From: a candidate division Zixibacteria bacterium HGW-Zixibacteria-1
GTDB taxonomy: Bacteria; Zixibacteria; MSB-5A5; GN15; PGXB01
Direction: 5' to 3'
Assembly: GCA_002838945.1 (NCBI GenBank)
Contig: PGXB01000001.1
Coordinates: 62,001-126,000, forward strand
Length of the DNA stretch: 64,000 nucleotides
A program made the position numbers and the translations under genes. The notes beneath the pieces are model-generated. The model made no database searches, was not told where the DNA came from, and saw only the letters and a list, made by a program, of their open reading frames with translations. Every line of letters starts with the position of its first letter. The stretch's first letter is position 1. Shown piece after piece: positions 8,283 to 18,402 of this stretch.

Positions 8283-9989
8283 ATGCCTCCTTCGTCGCCT
8301 GAAAAAGCCATATCCACGTTCCATTTTGGTTCTTATAATAAGGATCATTATCGGGATCTTCGACGCCGAAATGTCATTCGTCTGTTGCTGACTTATTTGT
8401 TGCCGCTGGTTCTGTTGGCCATTTATTTCATTTATCAGAATAACGCCATTATCCAGGACAGCCGGCGCCTGCATCTTAAGGGGATTGCGGAGAATCAGGC
8501 CAAGACTCTTAATCTCTTTCTGACCGAGCGGCTCGTCAATTTATCCAACTTGATTGATGATCCCAAGCTTCAGATTCCACCGGCATCCAGCATCATGCAG
8601 GATTATTTGAAGCATCTCAGGAAAAACAGCGAAGCCTTTGTCGATATCGGTTTTTTTGATTCAACGGGCGTGCAGACATCGTATGCCGGGCCCTTTCCAT
8701 CATTGGAGCGCCGCAATTACAGCTCCGAAGAATGGTATCGATCGCTGAAATCAAGGGATGACAATTATATAATCACCGATATTTATCTTGGCTTCAGGCA
8801 GCAGCCGCATTTTACGATCGCGGTTAGAAGAATCATTAACGGGCAGGCACTGGTAATGCGCGCCACTCTCAGCCCGGAAAAAGTCTATGATTATATCAGA
8901 TCTCTGGAAGGATCGCAGGAAGTCTATACTTCGATTGTCAACAAAAGCGGACAGTATCAGGTGGTTACCTATCATATCGGGACGCCGCTCGAGAAATCAT
9001 CAATCGTTCCTCCGGTTGACCCCAGGCTCGGTGTCGAGGATGTTAAAATCGAGGGAGCAAATATTATATACGCTTATTCATGGCTGGAATCGGCCGACTG
9101 GGCGCTTATCGTGCAGAACGAGGTCGCGGGCGGGAGCTTCTCGTTTATCAAATCAAATCTTCGGATAATGGGTCTTTCGACTCTGCTGATTCTGGCCATA
9201 TTTCTGATTATCATTAATCGCGCCAAACAACTGGTCAAATTCCAGATGGAAACCGACCGGACGCGCGCCCAGCTTGAACATGCCGCAAAATTAGCCTCCG
9301 TGGGCGAGCTGGCCGCCGGTATCGCCCATGAAATCAACAATCCGCTGGCCATAATCAGCGAAGAAGCCGGTTTGATGAGAGACTTTATCAATCCGGAATT
9401 CGGTCAGAATCTGAAATGTGAGGACTTGATTCCGCACCTCGACAATATCCATGAGTCGGTGTTCCGCTGCCGCGATATTACCCGAAAGCTTCTCGGATTT
9501 GTTCGTCGAACCGAGATGGATCTGAAACAGCTGACTATTCATAAGCTGATCGACGGCGTCCTGGATGGCATTCTGGGGCATGAAATGGCCGTATCAAATA
9601 TAGAAATTATCCGAAATTACGGGGCCGATGTCCCGGAACTGTTTACCGATGGGAATCAACTGCAGCAGGTTATATTGAATATTGTTAATAATGGTGTCGA
9701 TGCTATCGGGCACGGCCCGGGCAGTATAACGGTGGCCACCTTTGTTCAAAACAAATTTGTCTGCATTACCATTTCCGATACAGGGACCGGAATGAGTCCC
9801 GAACAAATGGAAAAGATATTCCTGCCTTTCTACACCACCAAGGAGGTCGGCAAGGGAACCGGGCTGGGATTGTCGGTAAGTTATGGTATAATAAAAAGTC
9901 TGGGCGGGAAAATAGAGGTCGAGAGTGTTCTGGGGAAAGGAAGCACCTTTATTATAAGTCTTCCGCTTCACCGTAAAAACGGCAAGTGA
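8283..9989 (+). CDS. Membrane sensor histidine kinase with extracytoplasmic Cache-like sensor
   Basis: 568 residues. One membrane span near residues 35-55 (LLTYLLPLVLLAIYFIY) and another near 300-320 (STLLILAIFLIIINR) enclose a ~240-residue periplasmic region resembling a double Cache sensor (YSSEEWYRS, ITDIYLG). The cytoplasmic part has the HisKA block ELAAGIAHEINNPLA with phospho-acceptor His349, an N box (VILNIVNNGVDAI), and G boxes DTGTGMSPEQ and GTGLGLSVSYGI, so ATP binding is intact. The class resembles kinases that sense small carboxylates or ions. First gene of a four-gene operon whose two receiver domains are likely targets. The ligand is unknown. Confidence 0.88.
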   Translation: MPPSSPEKAISTFHFGSYNKDHYRDLRRRNVIRLLLTYLLPLVLLAIYFIYQNNAIIQDSRRLHLKGIAENQAKTLNLFLTERLVNLSNLIDDPKLQIPPASSIMQDYLKHLRKNSEAFVDIGFFDSTGVQTSYAGPFPSLERRNYSSEEWYRSLKSRDDNYIITDIYLGFRQQPHFTIAVRRIINGQALVMRATLSPEKVYDYIRSLEGSQEVYTSIVNKSGQYQVVTYHIGTPLEKSSIVPPVDPRLGVEDVKIEGANIIYAYSWLESADWALIVQNEVAGGSFSFIKSNLRIMGLSTLLILAIFLIIINRAKQLVKFQMETDRTRAQLEHAAKLASVGELAAGIAHEINNPLAIISEEAGLMRDFINPEFGQNLKCEDLIPHLDNIHESVFRCRDITRKLLGFVRRTEMDLKQLTIHKLIDGVLDGILGHEMAVSNIEIIRNYGADVPELFTDGNQLQQVILNIVNNGVDAIGHGPGSITVATFVQNKFVCITISDTGTGMSPEQMEKIFLPFYTTKEVGKGTGLGLSVSYGIIKSLGGKIEVESVLGKGSTFIISLPLHRKNGK

Positions 9990-10049
9990 ATTTGAGATAG
10001 ATACAGGCTGGAAAAAAAACAAAATAATATAGCCCACAAGGGGAAAGAG

Positions 10050-10604
10050 ATGAAAACAAAACGTGTGAAAGAGTTGATGGTGCCGCTGGAGTCGTATCCG
10101 ACGGTTCCCCAGGATTCGACTTTGCTGGAGGCCGTGGATAAATTCGAGCGCGTGCAGAAGATGCGCGACCGGAGACGTCAGCCGTACCGGGCCATTTTGG
10201 TGGTGGATGAAACCAATCAGGTGGTCGGCAAAATCGGCCAACTGGCTTTTCTCAGGGCGCTGGAACCGCAGCGAAATGTCCTGGGCGACATGGGCAAACT
10301 TGCGATAGCCGGCGTCAGTGCCGACTTTATCAACACCATGATGAATCATTTCCAGTTTTTCCAGGACAGCATGGCCGACATATGCCGCCGGGCGCGCCAT
10401 ATCATCGTCAAAGACGTAATGGTCCCGGTTACCGAGAGTATCGACGAAGAGGCCACTCTGGGCGAGGCCATATACAGGATTGTCGCCCTGCAGACGCTTT
10501 CGATTATGGTGACCAGAAAAGGCAAGATAGTGGGGCTGCTCAGGCTTTGTGATGTCGTGCAGGAAATCGCCGACGAGATGAAGCACTGTGACGAGTTGAA
10601 CTGA
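10050..10604 (+). CDS. CBS-pair domain protein
   Basis: 184 residues with a good ribosome site (AGGGGAAAGAG) before the ATG. Two CBS motifs are visible: VKELMVPLESYPTVPQDS with AILVVDETNQVVGKI, and VKDVMVPVTESIDEEATL with IMVTRKGKIVGLL. A helical insert of ~50 residues separates them. CBS pairs usually bind adenine nucleotides and gate partner enzymes or transporters. Its position between the kinase and the receiver-transporter fusion suggests it relays energy status to that transporter; this is inference. No catalytic domain is attached. Confidence 0.85.
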   Translation: MKTKRVKELMVPLESYPTVPQDSTLLEAVDKFERVQKMRDRRRQPYRAILVVDETNQVVGKIGQLAFLRALEPQRNVLGDMGKLAIAGVSADFINTMMNHFQFFQDSMADICRRARHIIVKDVMVPVTESIDEEATLGEAIYRIVALQTLSIMVTRKGKIVGLLRLCDVVQEIADEMKHCDELN

Positions 10605-10627
10605 TCGCATTAAGCGGGAGAGGACAA

Positions 10628-12661
10628 ATGCCAAAAATACTCTTGGTTGACGATGAGAACAAGTTTCGCGAGTCTCTGGCCAAACGTCTTTCCTTGAGAG
10701 GATATGAAACGGTCGATGTCGATAACGGTGAAGATGCCATAAAACTGGTTCGTGCCGATTCGGATATTGACGTCGTTCTTCTTGATAGAAAAATGCCCGG
10801 TATGAACGGGGAGCAGGTTCTTAACGAGATCAAATCATTCCGACCGGAACTTCAGGTTATCATGCTGACGGCCTTTGGGTCACTGCAATCGGCAATGGAA
10901 ATCGGGAGGCTTGAAGCTTACTCATATATGGAAAAGCCGACTGATTTCGAAGAAATTGTCAAGACGATCGATGCCGCACGCGAAGATAAAGTGCATGTTA
11001 TGGCGAGGCACGAGGTCCCGCAGGTCGAAAAGGGCTCTCTCTGGAAATGGCTGATTGGGACACATAATACCCGCCCGGGGGTTATTTTACTGGGGATTCT
11101 TTTATTCACTATTTTGATATTTATGCCTTCGCCCCAGAGGCTGATGACCCTGCTATCGGCACCTAAGACCGGTCAGGTCACTGACTCCAACTTTGGTTTT
11201 GCCAACTACCGTCAGATGAAAGACGGCGAAACGATCGCCGAATATTACAGCACACATTACAAAGTCGGCAGGAACGTGACCAATGACCAGGGCAAGAAAA
11301 CAATGGAGGCTCTGACGCCTGAAGAAACATCTGTCAGGGCACGGATAATGCTGGGTGTCCTGCTGGTAGCGGCCCTGTTCTGGGCCACCGGCGCTATCCC
11401 GGTCGGTGTCACTGCTTTGTTGACCGGTGTCATGATGTATTTCTTCGGCATTCTAAAGCCGGATGATATTGCCCAGGCGTTTGCCAAAGATGCCGTAATC
11501 TTTATCTTCGGTGTCCTGGCGGTATCGGCGGTAATAAGCAAAACCGGCCTGGATCGCCGGATCGGGCTGTTGCTGTTGGGCCCATCGAAAAATATCGGGC
11601 GGCTTCTTTTCTTGTTTCTGCCGATGCTTGGAGTGGCCTGTTCATTCGTCTCCGAGCATGCCCTGATTGCCTTTATCATGCCGCTTTTCATGATGGTCTA
11701 CATCACGTCAATTCGCGCGGCGGGTGTCAAGAGGGACCGGGCGCTGGCGGTTATGTTCGTTCTTTCGATCTGTTTTGCAGCCAACTGCGGCGGCCCCGGC
11801 TCACCTGCGGCCGGCGGACGTAACGCCGTCATGCTCGGCATCCTGAGTGACTACGGCAACGCGCCGACATTCATCGAGTGGGTGAAATACGGTTTGCCTT
11901 TCGTGCCTGTAATGGGTCTGGTAATTGCAACCTATTTCTACTTTATGTTTCGTCGTAAGCTGAAGGTTAAGGAATTGAATGTCTCATCAATAGTTCGAAA
12001 TGCTTCGGAGAAAATCGGCCCGATGAACAGGGATGAATATATAACGGCGTTCGCGCTGATCGGCTTGATTCTCTTGTGGATTCTTGGCAGCGATAAATTC
12101 GGCATGGGCGGGCCGGTCATCCTGTGCATCGTTTTTCTGAACGTCTTCAGGATACTGCGCTGGCGGGATATCGCCAATATTCCGTGGGATGTGGTTTTTC
12201 TTTATGCCAGCGCCAGCGCCATCGGCAAGGGTCTGGCGGTAACCGGCGGAGCCTTGTATATGGCCGACAGTTTTATCAACATCCTGCCCGATTTCCTGAC
12301 CAGCGGCTCAGGACTGGCCATAGCGGTCAGCCTGTTCACCGGTATTACCACCAATTTCATGAGTGACGGCGCCACCGTCTCGGCGATCGGCCCGATCGCC
12401 ATACCCATGGCCACCATATCGGGTTCCAATCCCTGGATGATCGGTCTGGCGACCGCTTTTGCATCATCCTTTGCCCATATGTTAATCATCGGAACGCCCA
12501 ACAATGCCATCGCCTATGCCATGGCCAAGGACCCGATAACCGGAGAGCAGCTCGTGAAATTGAGTGACTTTTTTAAGCACGGTTTTGTTATATTGCTGTT
12601 GTCGTTCGCCGTGCTCTGGTTCTGGGTGATTCTCGGGTACTGGCAGTTTTTGGGATTTTAG
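10628..12661 (+). CDS. Response-regulator receiver domain fused to SLC13/DASS-type membrane transporter
   Basis: 677 residues in one uninterrupted frame. Residues 1-120 are a complete CheY-like receiver: acidic pair D8/D9, phospho-acceptor D53 in VVLLDRKMPG, MLTAFG, and the conserved lysine in YMEKP. After a linker and an initial membrane span (~145-165), the rest is a multi-span SLC13/DASS anion permease (LLVAALFWATGAIPVGVTAL, VIFIFGVLAVSAVISKTGLD). The substrate/Na+ SNT motifs are altered to SEH (CSFVSEHALIAF) and SDG (FMSDGATVSAIGPI), so the substrate may not be a usual dicarboxylate or sulfate. Transport apparently controlled directly by phosphorylation would fit the preceding kinase. No frameshift was seen at the junction. 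Confidence 0.87.
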   Translation: MPKILLVDDENKFRESLAKRLSLRGYETVDVDNGEDAIKLVRADSDIDVVLLDRKMPGMNGEQVLNEIKSFRPELQVIMLTAFGSLQSAMEIGRLEAYSYMEKPTDFEEIVKTIDAAREDKVHVMARHEVPQVEKGSLWKWLIGTHNTRPGVILLGILLFTILIFMPSPQRLMTLLSAPKTGQVTDSNFGFANYRQMKDGETIAEYYSTHYKVGRNVTNDQGKKTMEALTPEETSVRARIMLGVLLVAALFWATGAIPVGVTALLTGVMMYFFGILKPDDIAQAFAKDAVIFIFGVLAVSAVISKTGLDRRIGLLLLGPSKNIGRLLFLFLPMLGVACSFVSEHALIAFIMPLFMMVYITSIRAAGVKRDRALAVMFVLSICFAANCGGPGSPAAGGRNAVMLGILSDYGNAPTFIEWVKYGLPFVPVMGLVIATYFYFMFRRKLKVKELNVSSIVRNASEKIGPMNRDEYITAFALIGLILLWILGSDKFGMGGPVILCIVFLNVFRILRWRDIANIPWDVVFLYASASAIGKGLAVTGGALYMADSFINILPDFLTSGSGLAIAVSLFTGITTNFMSDGATVSAIGPIAIPMATISGSNPWMIGLATAFASSFAHMLIIGTPNNAIAYAMAKDPITGEQLVKLSDFFKHGFVILLLSFAVLWFWVILGYWQFLGF

Positions 12662-12679
12662 AAAACAAAGGATATTAAT

Positions 12680-13168
12680 ATGACGGATAATATCAAACTA
12701 CTCATTGTCGATGACGAGGTAAAATTTCTCGATTCCATTGCGCAAAGGCTGGAACTTCGCGGGTTCGGCGTCACCAAGGCCAAGAGCGGACTGGAGGCGA
12801 TCGAGGCCGCCAAGACCGGCAAGTTTGACCTGGCCCTGCTGGATCTAAAAATGCCCGGCATGGACGGCACGCAGGTGCTGGAAATTCTCAAAAAAGAGCA
12901 TAAATATCTCGAGGTGATTATCCTGACCGGTCACGGCTCGGTCGATTCGGCGGTAGAATGCACCAAGCTGGGCGCATTCAGCTATCTCCCTAAGCCGTAC
13001 GAACTGGATATGCTCCTTGAGAAGCTGAAAGAAGCATTCCAGGAAAGACTGCGCAAAAAATTCGAAACCGACCAGGCACGGATGGACAAAATTGCCAAAC
13101 TGGCGGCCGGATCCAGCCCGCTGGGAATTTTACGTGAATTGAGAAAACTCGACGACGAAGTGAAGTAA
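12680..13168 (+). CDS. Stand-alone response regulator (receiver plus helical tail)
   Basis: 162 residues. The receiver has D11/D12, phospho-acceptor D55 in LALLDLKMPG, the switch threonine in IILTGHGS and the lysine in YLPKPYE. A charged helical tail (~120-162) replaces any DNA-binding or enzymatic output. It starts 18 nt after the transporter gene and is clearly paralogous to that gene's receiver (VDDExKFxxSxAxRLxLRG in both). It may act as phosphate sink, adaptor or competitor for the same kinase. It ends 9 bp before the stop of the converging hypE. Confidence 0.88.
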   Translation: MTDNIKLLIVDDEVKFLDSIAQRLELRGFGVTKAKSGLEAIEAAKTGKFDLALLDLKMPGMDGTQVLEILKKEHKYLEVIILTGHGSVDSAVECTKLGAFSYLPKPYELDMLLEKLKEAFQERLRKKFETDQARMDKIAKLAAGSSPLGILRELRKLDDEVK

Positions 13169-13177
13169 GGCGGGTTT

Positions 13178-14233
13178 TCAGCAGATTCGCGGCAGTTGCT
13201 CGCCGCTGAGCATATCGATGATACGATCGGCGCCGATGATGCTTTTCATGGTTACGATACCGTCGTTCTTCCCGCTGACTTTTCCGATAATCGCCGCTTC
13301 CGGCCAGAGCGATTCCTCGTGCAAAATATCCATGACTTTATCGGCATCTTTGTCCGGGACAAAGATGACCATGCGTCCTTCATTGGCGACATAAATCGGA
13401 TCAAACCCGAGAATTTCGCAAGCGCCGCGCACCTGATCGCAGACCGGAATCTTGTTCTCCTCAACTTCTATACGGCAGCTTGAGGTCGAAGCGATCTCGA
13501 CCAGCGAAGCGGCCAGACCGCCTCTGGTCAGATCACGCAAACAGTGAATATTAATTCCGCGGTCAAGCAGTTTCAGCACGGTTGCGGCCAGTGGGGCGCA
13601 GTCGCTCTCGATGGTGGTCTCAAAGGCAAGCCCCTCGCGGCGGGCCATGATGGCCATGCCGTGCCGTCCGATATCGCCGTTGATAATGACGACATCACCG
13701 GGTCGGACCGACGATGGTGCAATAGTCAGCTCATGTTCAATAACGCCGACCCCGGCGGTATTTATAAACAGACCGTGCCCGCGGCCCTTATCGACAACCT
13801 TGGTATCACCGGTAACGATGCTGACAGCGGCCTGATCGGCGGCTTCTCTCATCGAAAGCGCTACTCTCCATAGCGAATCCATGGAAAATCCTTCTTCGAT
13901 AATAAATCCTGCGCTGAGGTACAGCGGCCGTGCCCCGCACATGGCCAGGTCATTGACAGTACCATCGATGGCCAGTTTGCCGATATCACCTCCGGGAAAG
14001 AACAACGGATCGACCACATATGAGTCGGTCGTAAAGGCGAGACGATTCCCTTTTATTTTCAAAACAGCGCCATCATGCGCGGTCTCAAGGTGGGGATTGG
14101 CAAAAGTGGCGGCAAAAATTTTATCGATCAATTGATGCATCAACCTGCCCCCGCCGCCGTGCGCCAGCAGGACATGCGGATAATCGGAGATCGGTATGGG
14201 GCAGTTTAGTCCGCTATATTTTTTATCATTCAT
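13178..14233 (-). CDS. hypE: Hydrogenase maturation factor HypE
   Basis: Dehydrates the thiocarbamoyl group on its C-terminal cysteine to the cyanide ligand of the [NiFe] active-site iron. The 351-residue length is typical. Visible are the N-terminal ATP-binding block [38 protein letters not shown] and the essential C-terminal tetrapeptide PRIC. Last gene of the hyd-hyp transcription unit, 6 nt after hypD. Confidence 0.96.
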   Translation of the reverse strand: MNDKKYSGLNCPIPISDYPHVLLAHGGGGRLMHQLIDKIFAATFANPHLETAHDGAVLKIKGNRLAFTTDSYVVDPLFFPGGDIGKLAIDGTVNDLAMCGARPLYLSAGFIIEEGFSMDSLWRVALSMREAADQAAVSIVTGDTKVVDKGRGHGLFINTAGVGVIEHELTIAPSSVRPGDVVIINGDIGRHGMAIMARREGLAFETTIESDCAPLAATVLKLLDRGINIHCLRDLTRGGLAASLVEIASTSSCRIEVEENKIPVCDQVRGACEILGFDPIYVANEGRMVIFVPDKDADKVMDILHEESLWPEAAIIGKVSGKNDGIVTMKSIIGADRIIDMLSGEQLPRIC

Positions 14234-14239
14234 GGCATT

Positions 14240-15355
14240 TTATCCCAATTGATGGCCCATTGATTCGGGTCCGGCTTTTCGGTAACGATAGTATGCGGCG
14301 CAGGCGCCTTCCGATGAGACCATGGTCGCCCCCAGTGGATGCTCCGGGGTGCATTTGGTCCCAAAAACGGAACATTCGAACGGCTTCTTTTTTCCCTGAA
14401 GAATCAGCCCGCTGATACACTCGGCGGACTCCTCGGCACACATATCCTCCAGCCCGAAGCGTTTGGCGGCATCGAATTCAAGATACTTTTCGCAAAGGGC
14501 CAGACCGCTTTTTTTAATAATGCCAAGACCGCGCCATTTGCGGTCGACGACAGTAAACACTTCGCCGATAATTTTTTTCGCTTCAAGGTTTCCTTCCCGG
14601 CGGACGGCACGCCGGTACTGATTTTCAACCTCGGCGCGGCCCTCTTCGAGCTGGGCAATCGTCATATATATGCCCTGAAGAATATCGATCGGTTCAAAGC
14701 CGGTCACCACAATGGGGATTCTGTATCTGGAAACAATCTTTTCATAGTCTTCAAATCCAACCACCGAACAGACATGTCCGGCGGCCAAAAAACCCTGAAC
14801 ATTGTTTCCGGGCGCGCCGAGAATAGCCTCCATGGCGGGGGGAATAAGCACCTGGGCCATGAGTATCGAAAGATTTTTTAAATTCAATTGCCTGGCCTGA
14901 TAAACCAGTGAGGCATTGGCTGGAGCGGTGGTTTCGAAGCCGATGCCGAAAAAAACCACTTCTTTTCCCGGATTGTCACGGGCGATCTTAATCGTGTCGG
15001 TCGGCGCATAGACGGTGCGGATATCGCCGCCTTCGGCTCTGACCGACAGCAGGTCTTTGCTGCTTCCGGGAACGCGCATCATATCGCCGAATGAACAGAA
15101 GATGACATTCGGTCTTGATGAAATTGCCACCGCCATATCGACCAGTTCGACCGGAGTCACACATACGGGGCAGCCGGGCCCATGAAGCAGTTCAATTTTT
15201 TTGGGCAGGAGTTGATCGATACCGCTTTTGAGAATAGCATGGGTCTGCCCGCCGCAGACTTCCATAATGGTCCAGTTACGGGTGGTAATCCTGGCGATTT
15301 GCCTGACATAACGGGCGGCCGTCACCGGATCGCGGAATTCATCGATATACTTCAC
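14240..15355 (-). CDS. hypD: Hydrogenase maturation factor HypD
   Basis: Iron-sulfur scaffold on which Fe(CN)2CO is built together with HypC and HypE. 371 residues with the diagnostic [23 protein letters not shown] and the C-terminal cysteine cluster region ending in CAAYYRY. The start overlaps the hypC stop (ATGA), so translation is coupled. Confidence 0.96.
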   Translation of the reverse strand: MKYIDEFRDPVTAARYVRQIARITTRNWTIMEVCGGQTHAILKSGIDQLLPKKIELLHGPGCPVCVTPVELVDMAVAISSRPNVIFCSFGDMMRVPGSSKDLLSVRAEGGDIRTVYAPTDTIKIARDNPGKEVVFFGIGFETTAPANASLVYQARQLNLKNLSILMAQVLIPPAMEAILGAPGNNVQGFLAAGHVCSVVGFEDYEKIVSRYRIPIVVTGFEPIDILQGIYMTIAQLEEGRAEVENQYRRAVRREGNLEAKKIIGEVFTVVDRKWRGLGIIKKSGLALCEKYLEFDAAKRFGLEDMCAEESAECISGLILQGKKKPFECSVFGTKCTPEHPLGATMVSSEGACAAYYRYRKAGPESMGHQLG

Positions 15356-15606
15356 GAATCATTATCCCCGGAATTTCCCAATTCTTCTATTTGACGAAGA
15401 TATTCGAAGGTTTGATTGGCCTCTTCTTCATTGACGGTGCTGATGGCAAAACCGGCATGCACCAGAACATAATTCCCGATCCCGGCTTCGGGCACGAGGG
15501 TCAGGTTGATCTCTTTGAGAACCCCGCCGAAACTGACTTTTCCGGTCCTCGAAAGAGAATCATCCGATTCTATACTGACAACTTTTCCCGGTATGGCAAG
15601 ACACAT
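15352..15606 (-). CDS. hypC: Hydrogenase assembly chaperone HypC
   Basis: 84-residue member of the HypC/HupF family that shuttles the Fe(CN)2CO unit from HypD to the large subunit. It begins with the canonical MCLAIPGKV, whose Cys2 is the iron ligand. One nucleotide separates it from the hypF stop. Confidence 0.95.
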   Translation of the reverse strand: MCLAIPGKVVSIESDDSLSRTGKVSFGGVLKEINLTLVPEAGIGNYVLVHAGFAISTVNEEEANQTFEYLRQIEELGNSGDNDS

Positions 15607-15607
15607 A

Positions 15608-17878
15608 TTACAGTTCCAATTCTATTCCGCCGGCCGCCGCCATGATCTGCCCGATGGCGATGCCGCCGTCATTGGGCGGGATGCGGTGATGCCGGTATGG
15701 TTTAAATCCGGCCGACTCGAGACGGCTGATTGTTTTCTCGGTCAAATATTTGTTCTGAAAACAGCCGCCGGTCAGCACGACATTTTTCTCTCCAATATTT
15801 TCCGCTATAGCCAATATAATATCCGCCAGCGTATTTTGAAACCTGGAAGCGATTCGCCCCGGAGCCGCCACATTATGCATATCCGTGAAAATATCATGTA
15901 TAATTTGCTGCCAGTCAACGATGCTTTTCGATTCTTCCGAGATTAACCTGAATGTGTATGACTTCTCGTCAGGCTCGGAATCAGCCGCAAATTCAAGCAT
16001 CATGGCTGCCTGGCCCTCATAGCGGGAGACCTGGCAGATGCCCAGAATTGCGGAAACGGCATCGAATAGCCTTCCGGCGCTCGAGGTTCGGGGAGTGTTA
16101 ATATTTTTCTCCAGCATGGTTCTTAAGACCGCGGTATCGGAATTATCGAATGACATGAGCGGCGCAAGCTCTTTCATCGCGAAAACATCACTGCCAAAAA
16201 CCTCATATAACAATCCGAGTGCGGATCGCCGCGGCTCCCGGACGGCATAATCGCCGCCGGGCAGAGGGAAACATCTCAAATGGGCGATGCGCCTGATTTT
16301 CTTTCCGGTTACCTGAAAAAATTCGCCGCCCCAGATTGTTTTATCCGGGCCGAGGCCGGTGCCGTCCCAGGAGACACCCAGAACCGGCTCACTGAGTCGA
16401 TTATCCGCCATGCAGGATAGAACATGGGCCACATGATGCTGAACTTTTCTTGCCGGCAGGCCCATGTTGTCGGCAAAACGCGTGGACAAATAATCGGGAT
16501 GAAGATCCGACACGACCATCGCTGGTTTGAAATCATATATATCTGATAATGAGGCGGTTACTCGTTTCATGGCTTCGAAGGCTTCGGCGGTCTCCAGATC
16601 ACCGATATGCTGGCTGGCGAAAGCATGGTTTCCATTTGCAATGGCCACTGAGTTTTTTAGATGGGCGCCAACCGCCAGAATGGGGGAAACATGATTTGTC
16701 AGACTGACGGGTGTCGGGGCATAGCCGCGGGCATTGCGCATGACCATCGGTTGACCGTTCATCAGGCGGACGATGGAATCATCCATCTGTCTTGCAATAG
16801 GCCGGTTATGCATCAGGAACAGGTCGGCAATATCACCCAGTCGTTGAAGAGCTTCATTCTCATCGATGCAAATCGGCTCGTCGGACAAGTTGCCGCTGGT
16901 GGCGACAATCGGGAATGACAGTTCGGCCATCAGCAGATGATGCAATGGCGTGTAGGGCAGCATCACTCCCAGGTAAGGATTGCCCGGCGCCACGGAAGCG
17001 GCGATTTCGCTATTGGAATTGCTTCGGAGCAAGGTTATCGGTGACGGCGGTGATAACAGCAGCTCTCTCTCGGCAATCGATAATTCACAATCGCGTAAGA
17101 CAACTTCCATTGACGGGTACATCAGGGCCAGCGATTTTTCCTCACGGGCTTTGCGTTTACGCAATAGTTTCACCGCGTCATCATTGCGGGCGTCAACCAG
17201 CAGTTGAAAACCGCCAAGGCCTTTAAGGGCGAGTATCTTTCCCTGTTTGATCGCTTCGCAGGCAGCCATCAGGGCATCATCATGCATCGCCAGAACATCG
17301 CCGCTATTGCTCCACAACTGCAGATGCGGCCCGCATTCGGGGCAGGCATTGGGCTGGGCGTGGAATCTGCGATTCGATGGATCCTCGTATTCCTCACGGC
17401 AGCGGCGGCACATCGGGAAAATTTTCATGGTAGTGTTGCCGCGATCATAAGGGAGCGTATAGATGATGCTGTAACGAGGCCCGCAATTGGTGCAATTTGT
17501 AAATGGGTAGCGAAAACGCCGGTTGGATGGATCAAAGATGTCGTCCAGACATTTTTGGCAGGTGGCGATATCGGGAAGCACCAGGGCGGTCTTGCTGCCG
17601 CCATTGCCACTGATGCGAACGATAAATTCCTTATGCCCGACCGGATCGAGATCGGCCATTTCCTTATGATTAATCAGGGCCAGAGGCGGTTTTTCGGTGT
17701 CGAGACGATTGACGAATCGGTCAATATTATTCTCGTCCCCTTCAATATCGATTTCCACCCCCTGCGGCGAATTGCCGACCCAGCCGTGCAATTCAAGTTC
17801 ATTGGCAAGGCGATAGACAAAGGGTCGAAAGCCAACCCCCTGCACTGTCCCCTCTATTTTGATCAACAGACGTTTCAC
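15608..17878 (-). CDS. hypF: Carbamoyltransferase HypF
   Basis: Makes the carbamoyl group that becomes the CN ligands. Domains in order: acylphosphatase (IEGTVQGVGFRPFVYRLA), two C4 zinc fingers (CQKC...CTNC and CRRC...CPEC), a YrdC-like domain, and the Kae1-like carbamoyltransferase with VQHHVAHVLSCMADN and VSWDGTGLGPD. The frame can start at 17941, but the GTG at 17878 gives the normal N-terminus VKRLLIKIEG, lies 25 nt after the protease stop and has GGATGG upstream; it is preferred (756 residues). Confidence 0.95.
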   Translation of the reverse strand: MKRLLIKIEGTVQGVGFRPFVYRLANELELHGWVGNSPQGVEIDIEGDENNIDRFVNRLDTEKPPLALINHKEMADLDPVGHKEFIVRISGNGGSKTALVLPDIATCQKCLDDIFDPSNRRFRYPFTNCTNCGPRYSIIYTLPYDRGNTTMKIFPMCRRCREEYEDPSNRRFHAQPNACPECGPHLQLWSNSGDVLAMHDDALMAACEAIKQGKILALKGLGGFQLLVDARNDDAVKLLRKRKAREEKSLALMYPSMEVVLRDCELSIAERELLLSPPSPITLLRSNSNSEIAASVAPGNPYLGVMLPYTPLHHLLMAELSFPIVATSGNLSDEPICIDENEALQRLGDIADLFLMHNRPIARQMDDSIVRLMNGQPMVMRNARGYAPTPVSLTNHVSPILAVGAHLKNSVAIANGNHAFASQHIGDLETAEAFEAMKRVTASLSDIYDFKPAMVVSDLHPDYLSTRFADNMGLPARKVQHHVAHVLSCMADNRLSEPVLGVSWDGTGLGPDKTIWGGEFFQVTGKKIRRIAHLRCFPLPGGDYAVREPRRSALGLLYEVFGSDVFAMKELAPLMSFDNSDTAVLRTMLEKNINTPRTSSAGRLFDAVSAILGICQVSRYEGQAAMMLEFAADSEPDEKSYTFRLISEESKSIVDWQQIIHDIFTDMHNVAAPGRIASRFQNTLADIILAIAENIGEKNVVLTGGCFQNKYLTEKTISRLESAGFKPYRHHRIPPNDGGIAIGQIMAAAGGIELEL

Positions 17879-17903
17879 AAAAAACCATCCAACGGTGGAA
17901 AGA

Positions 17904-18389
17904 CTATTTTGAACTGCCCTCGAACGCCCGGCGGATTTCATCGGCTATTTGTTTTATCACTTCGTCGGCGCTTTTATGAACCCTATCGGACAATCCCTGG
18001 CCGGTGCCGAAGTTTTCCCCTTCAATACCATAGATTATCAGATTGTCCGGCAGATAATCAATATTTCGGGCCAGCGCGATCGCAGCGGTGATATTGAATG
18101 CATGCGTGGACAGGCCGGGAAAGTAATTTTCAGGGATATTCTCGCTAAGAGCGTCGAAACGGTATATTTTGCCCGGCTCGCCTCCGGAGTGGACACAATC
18201 AATAACAATTGCCCGGGAAATTCCTTTCCAGGCCTCGATCATCGAGGTCCCATCGTTGATACCCTCGATGATCGTCGTATTTTTCAGGCCCTTCTTATTT
18301 ATCTCCCGGGCGACATATAATCCGACGGCATCGTCGGAACGAAAATCATTTCCGACCCCGATAACCAATATGGGGTGCTTTATCGTCAT
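17904..18389 (-). CDS. Hydrogenase maturation protease for the group 3b large subunit
   Basis: 161 residues of the HyaD/HycI family, which removes the C-terminal peptide of the large subunit after nickel insertion. Seen: ILVIGVGNDFRSDDAVGLYV with the nickel-sensing acidic residue, IVIDCVHSGGEPG with the second aspartate, and the histidine block STHAFNI. It lies 13 nt downstream of hydA, its probable substrate, which ends in DPCxxCxxH plus nine residues. Confidence 0.92.
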   Translation of the reverse strand: MTIKHPILVIGVGNDFRSDDAVGLYVAREINKKGLKNTTIIEGINDGTSMIEAWKGISRAIVIDCVHSGGEPGKIYRFDALSENIPENYFPGLSTHAFNITAAIALARNIDYLPDNLIIYGIEGENFGTGQGLSDRVHKSADEVIKQIADEIRRAFEGSSK

Positions 18390-18402
18390 GGTCCCTTGAG
18401 CA

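Noticed and set aside
9594-10634. 346-codon minus-strand frame crossing the histidine kinase and CBS genes
   Set aside because: Crosses two well-supported genes and their gap; no motif.
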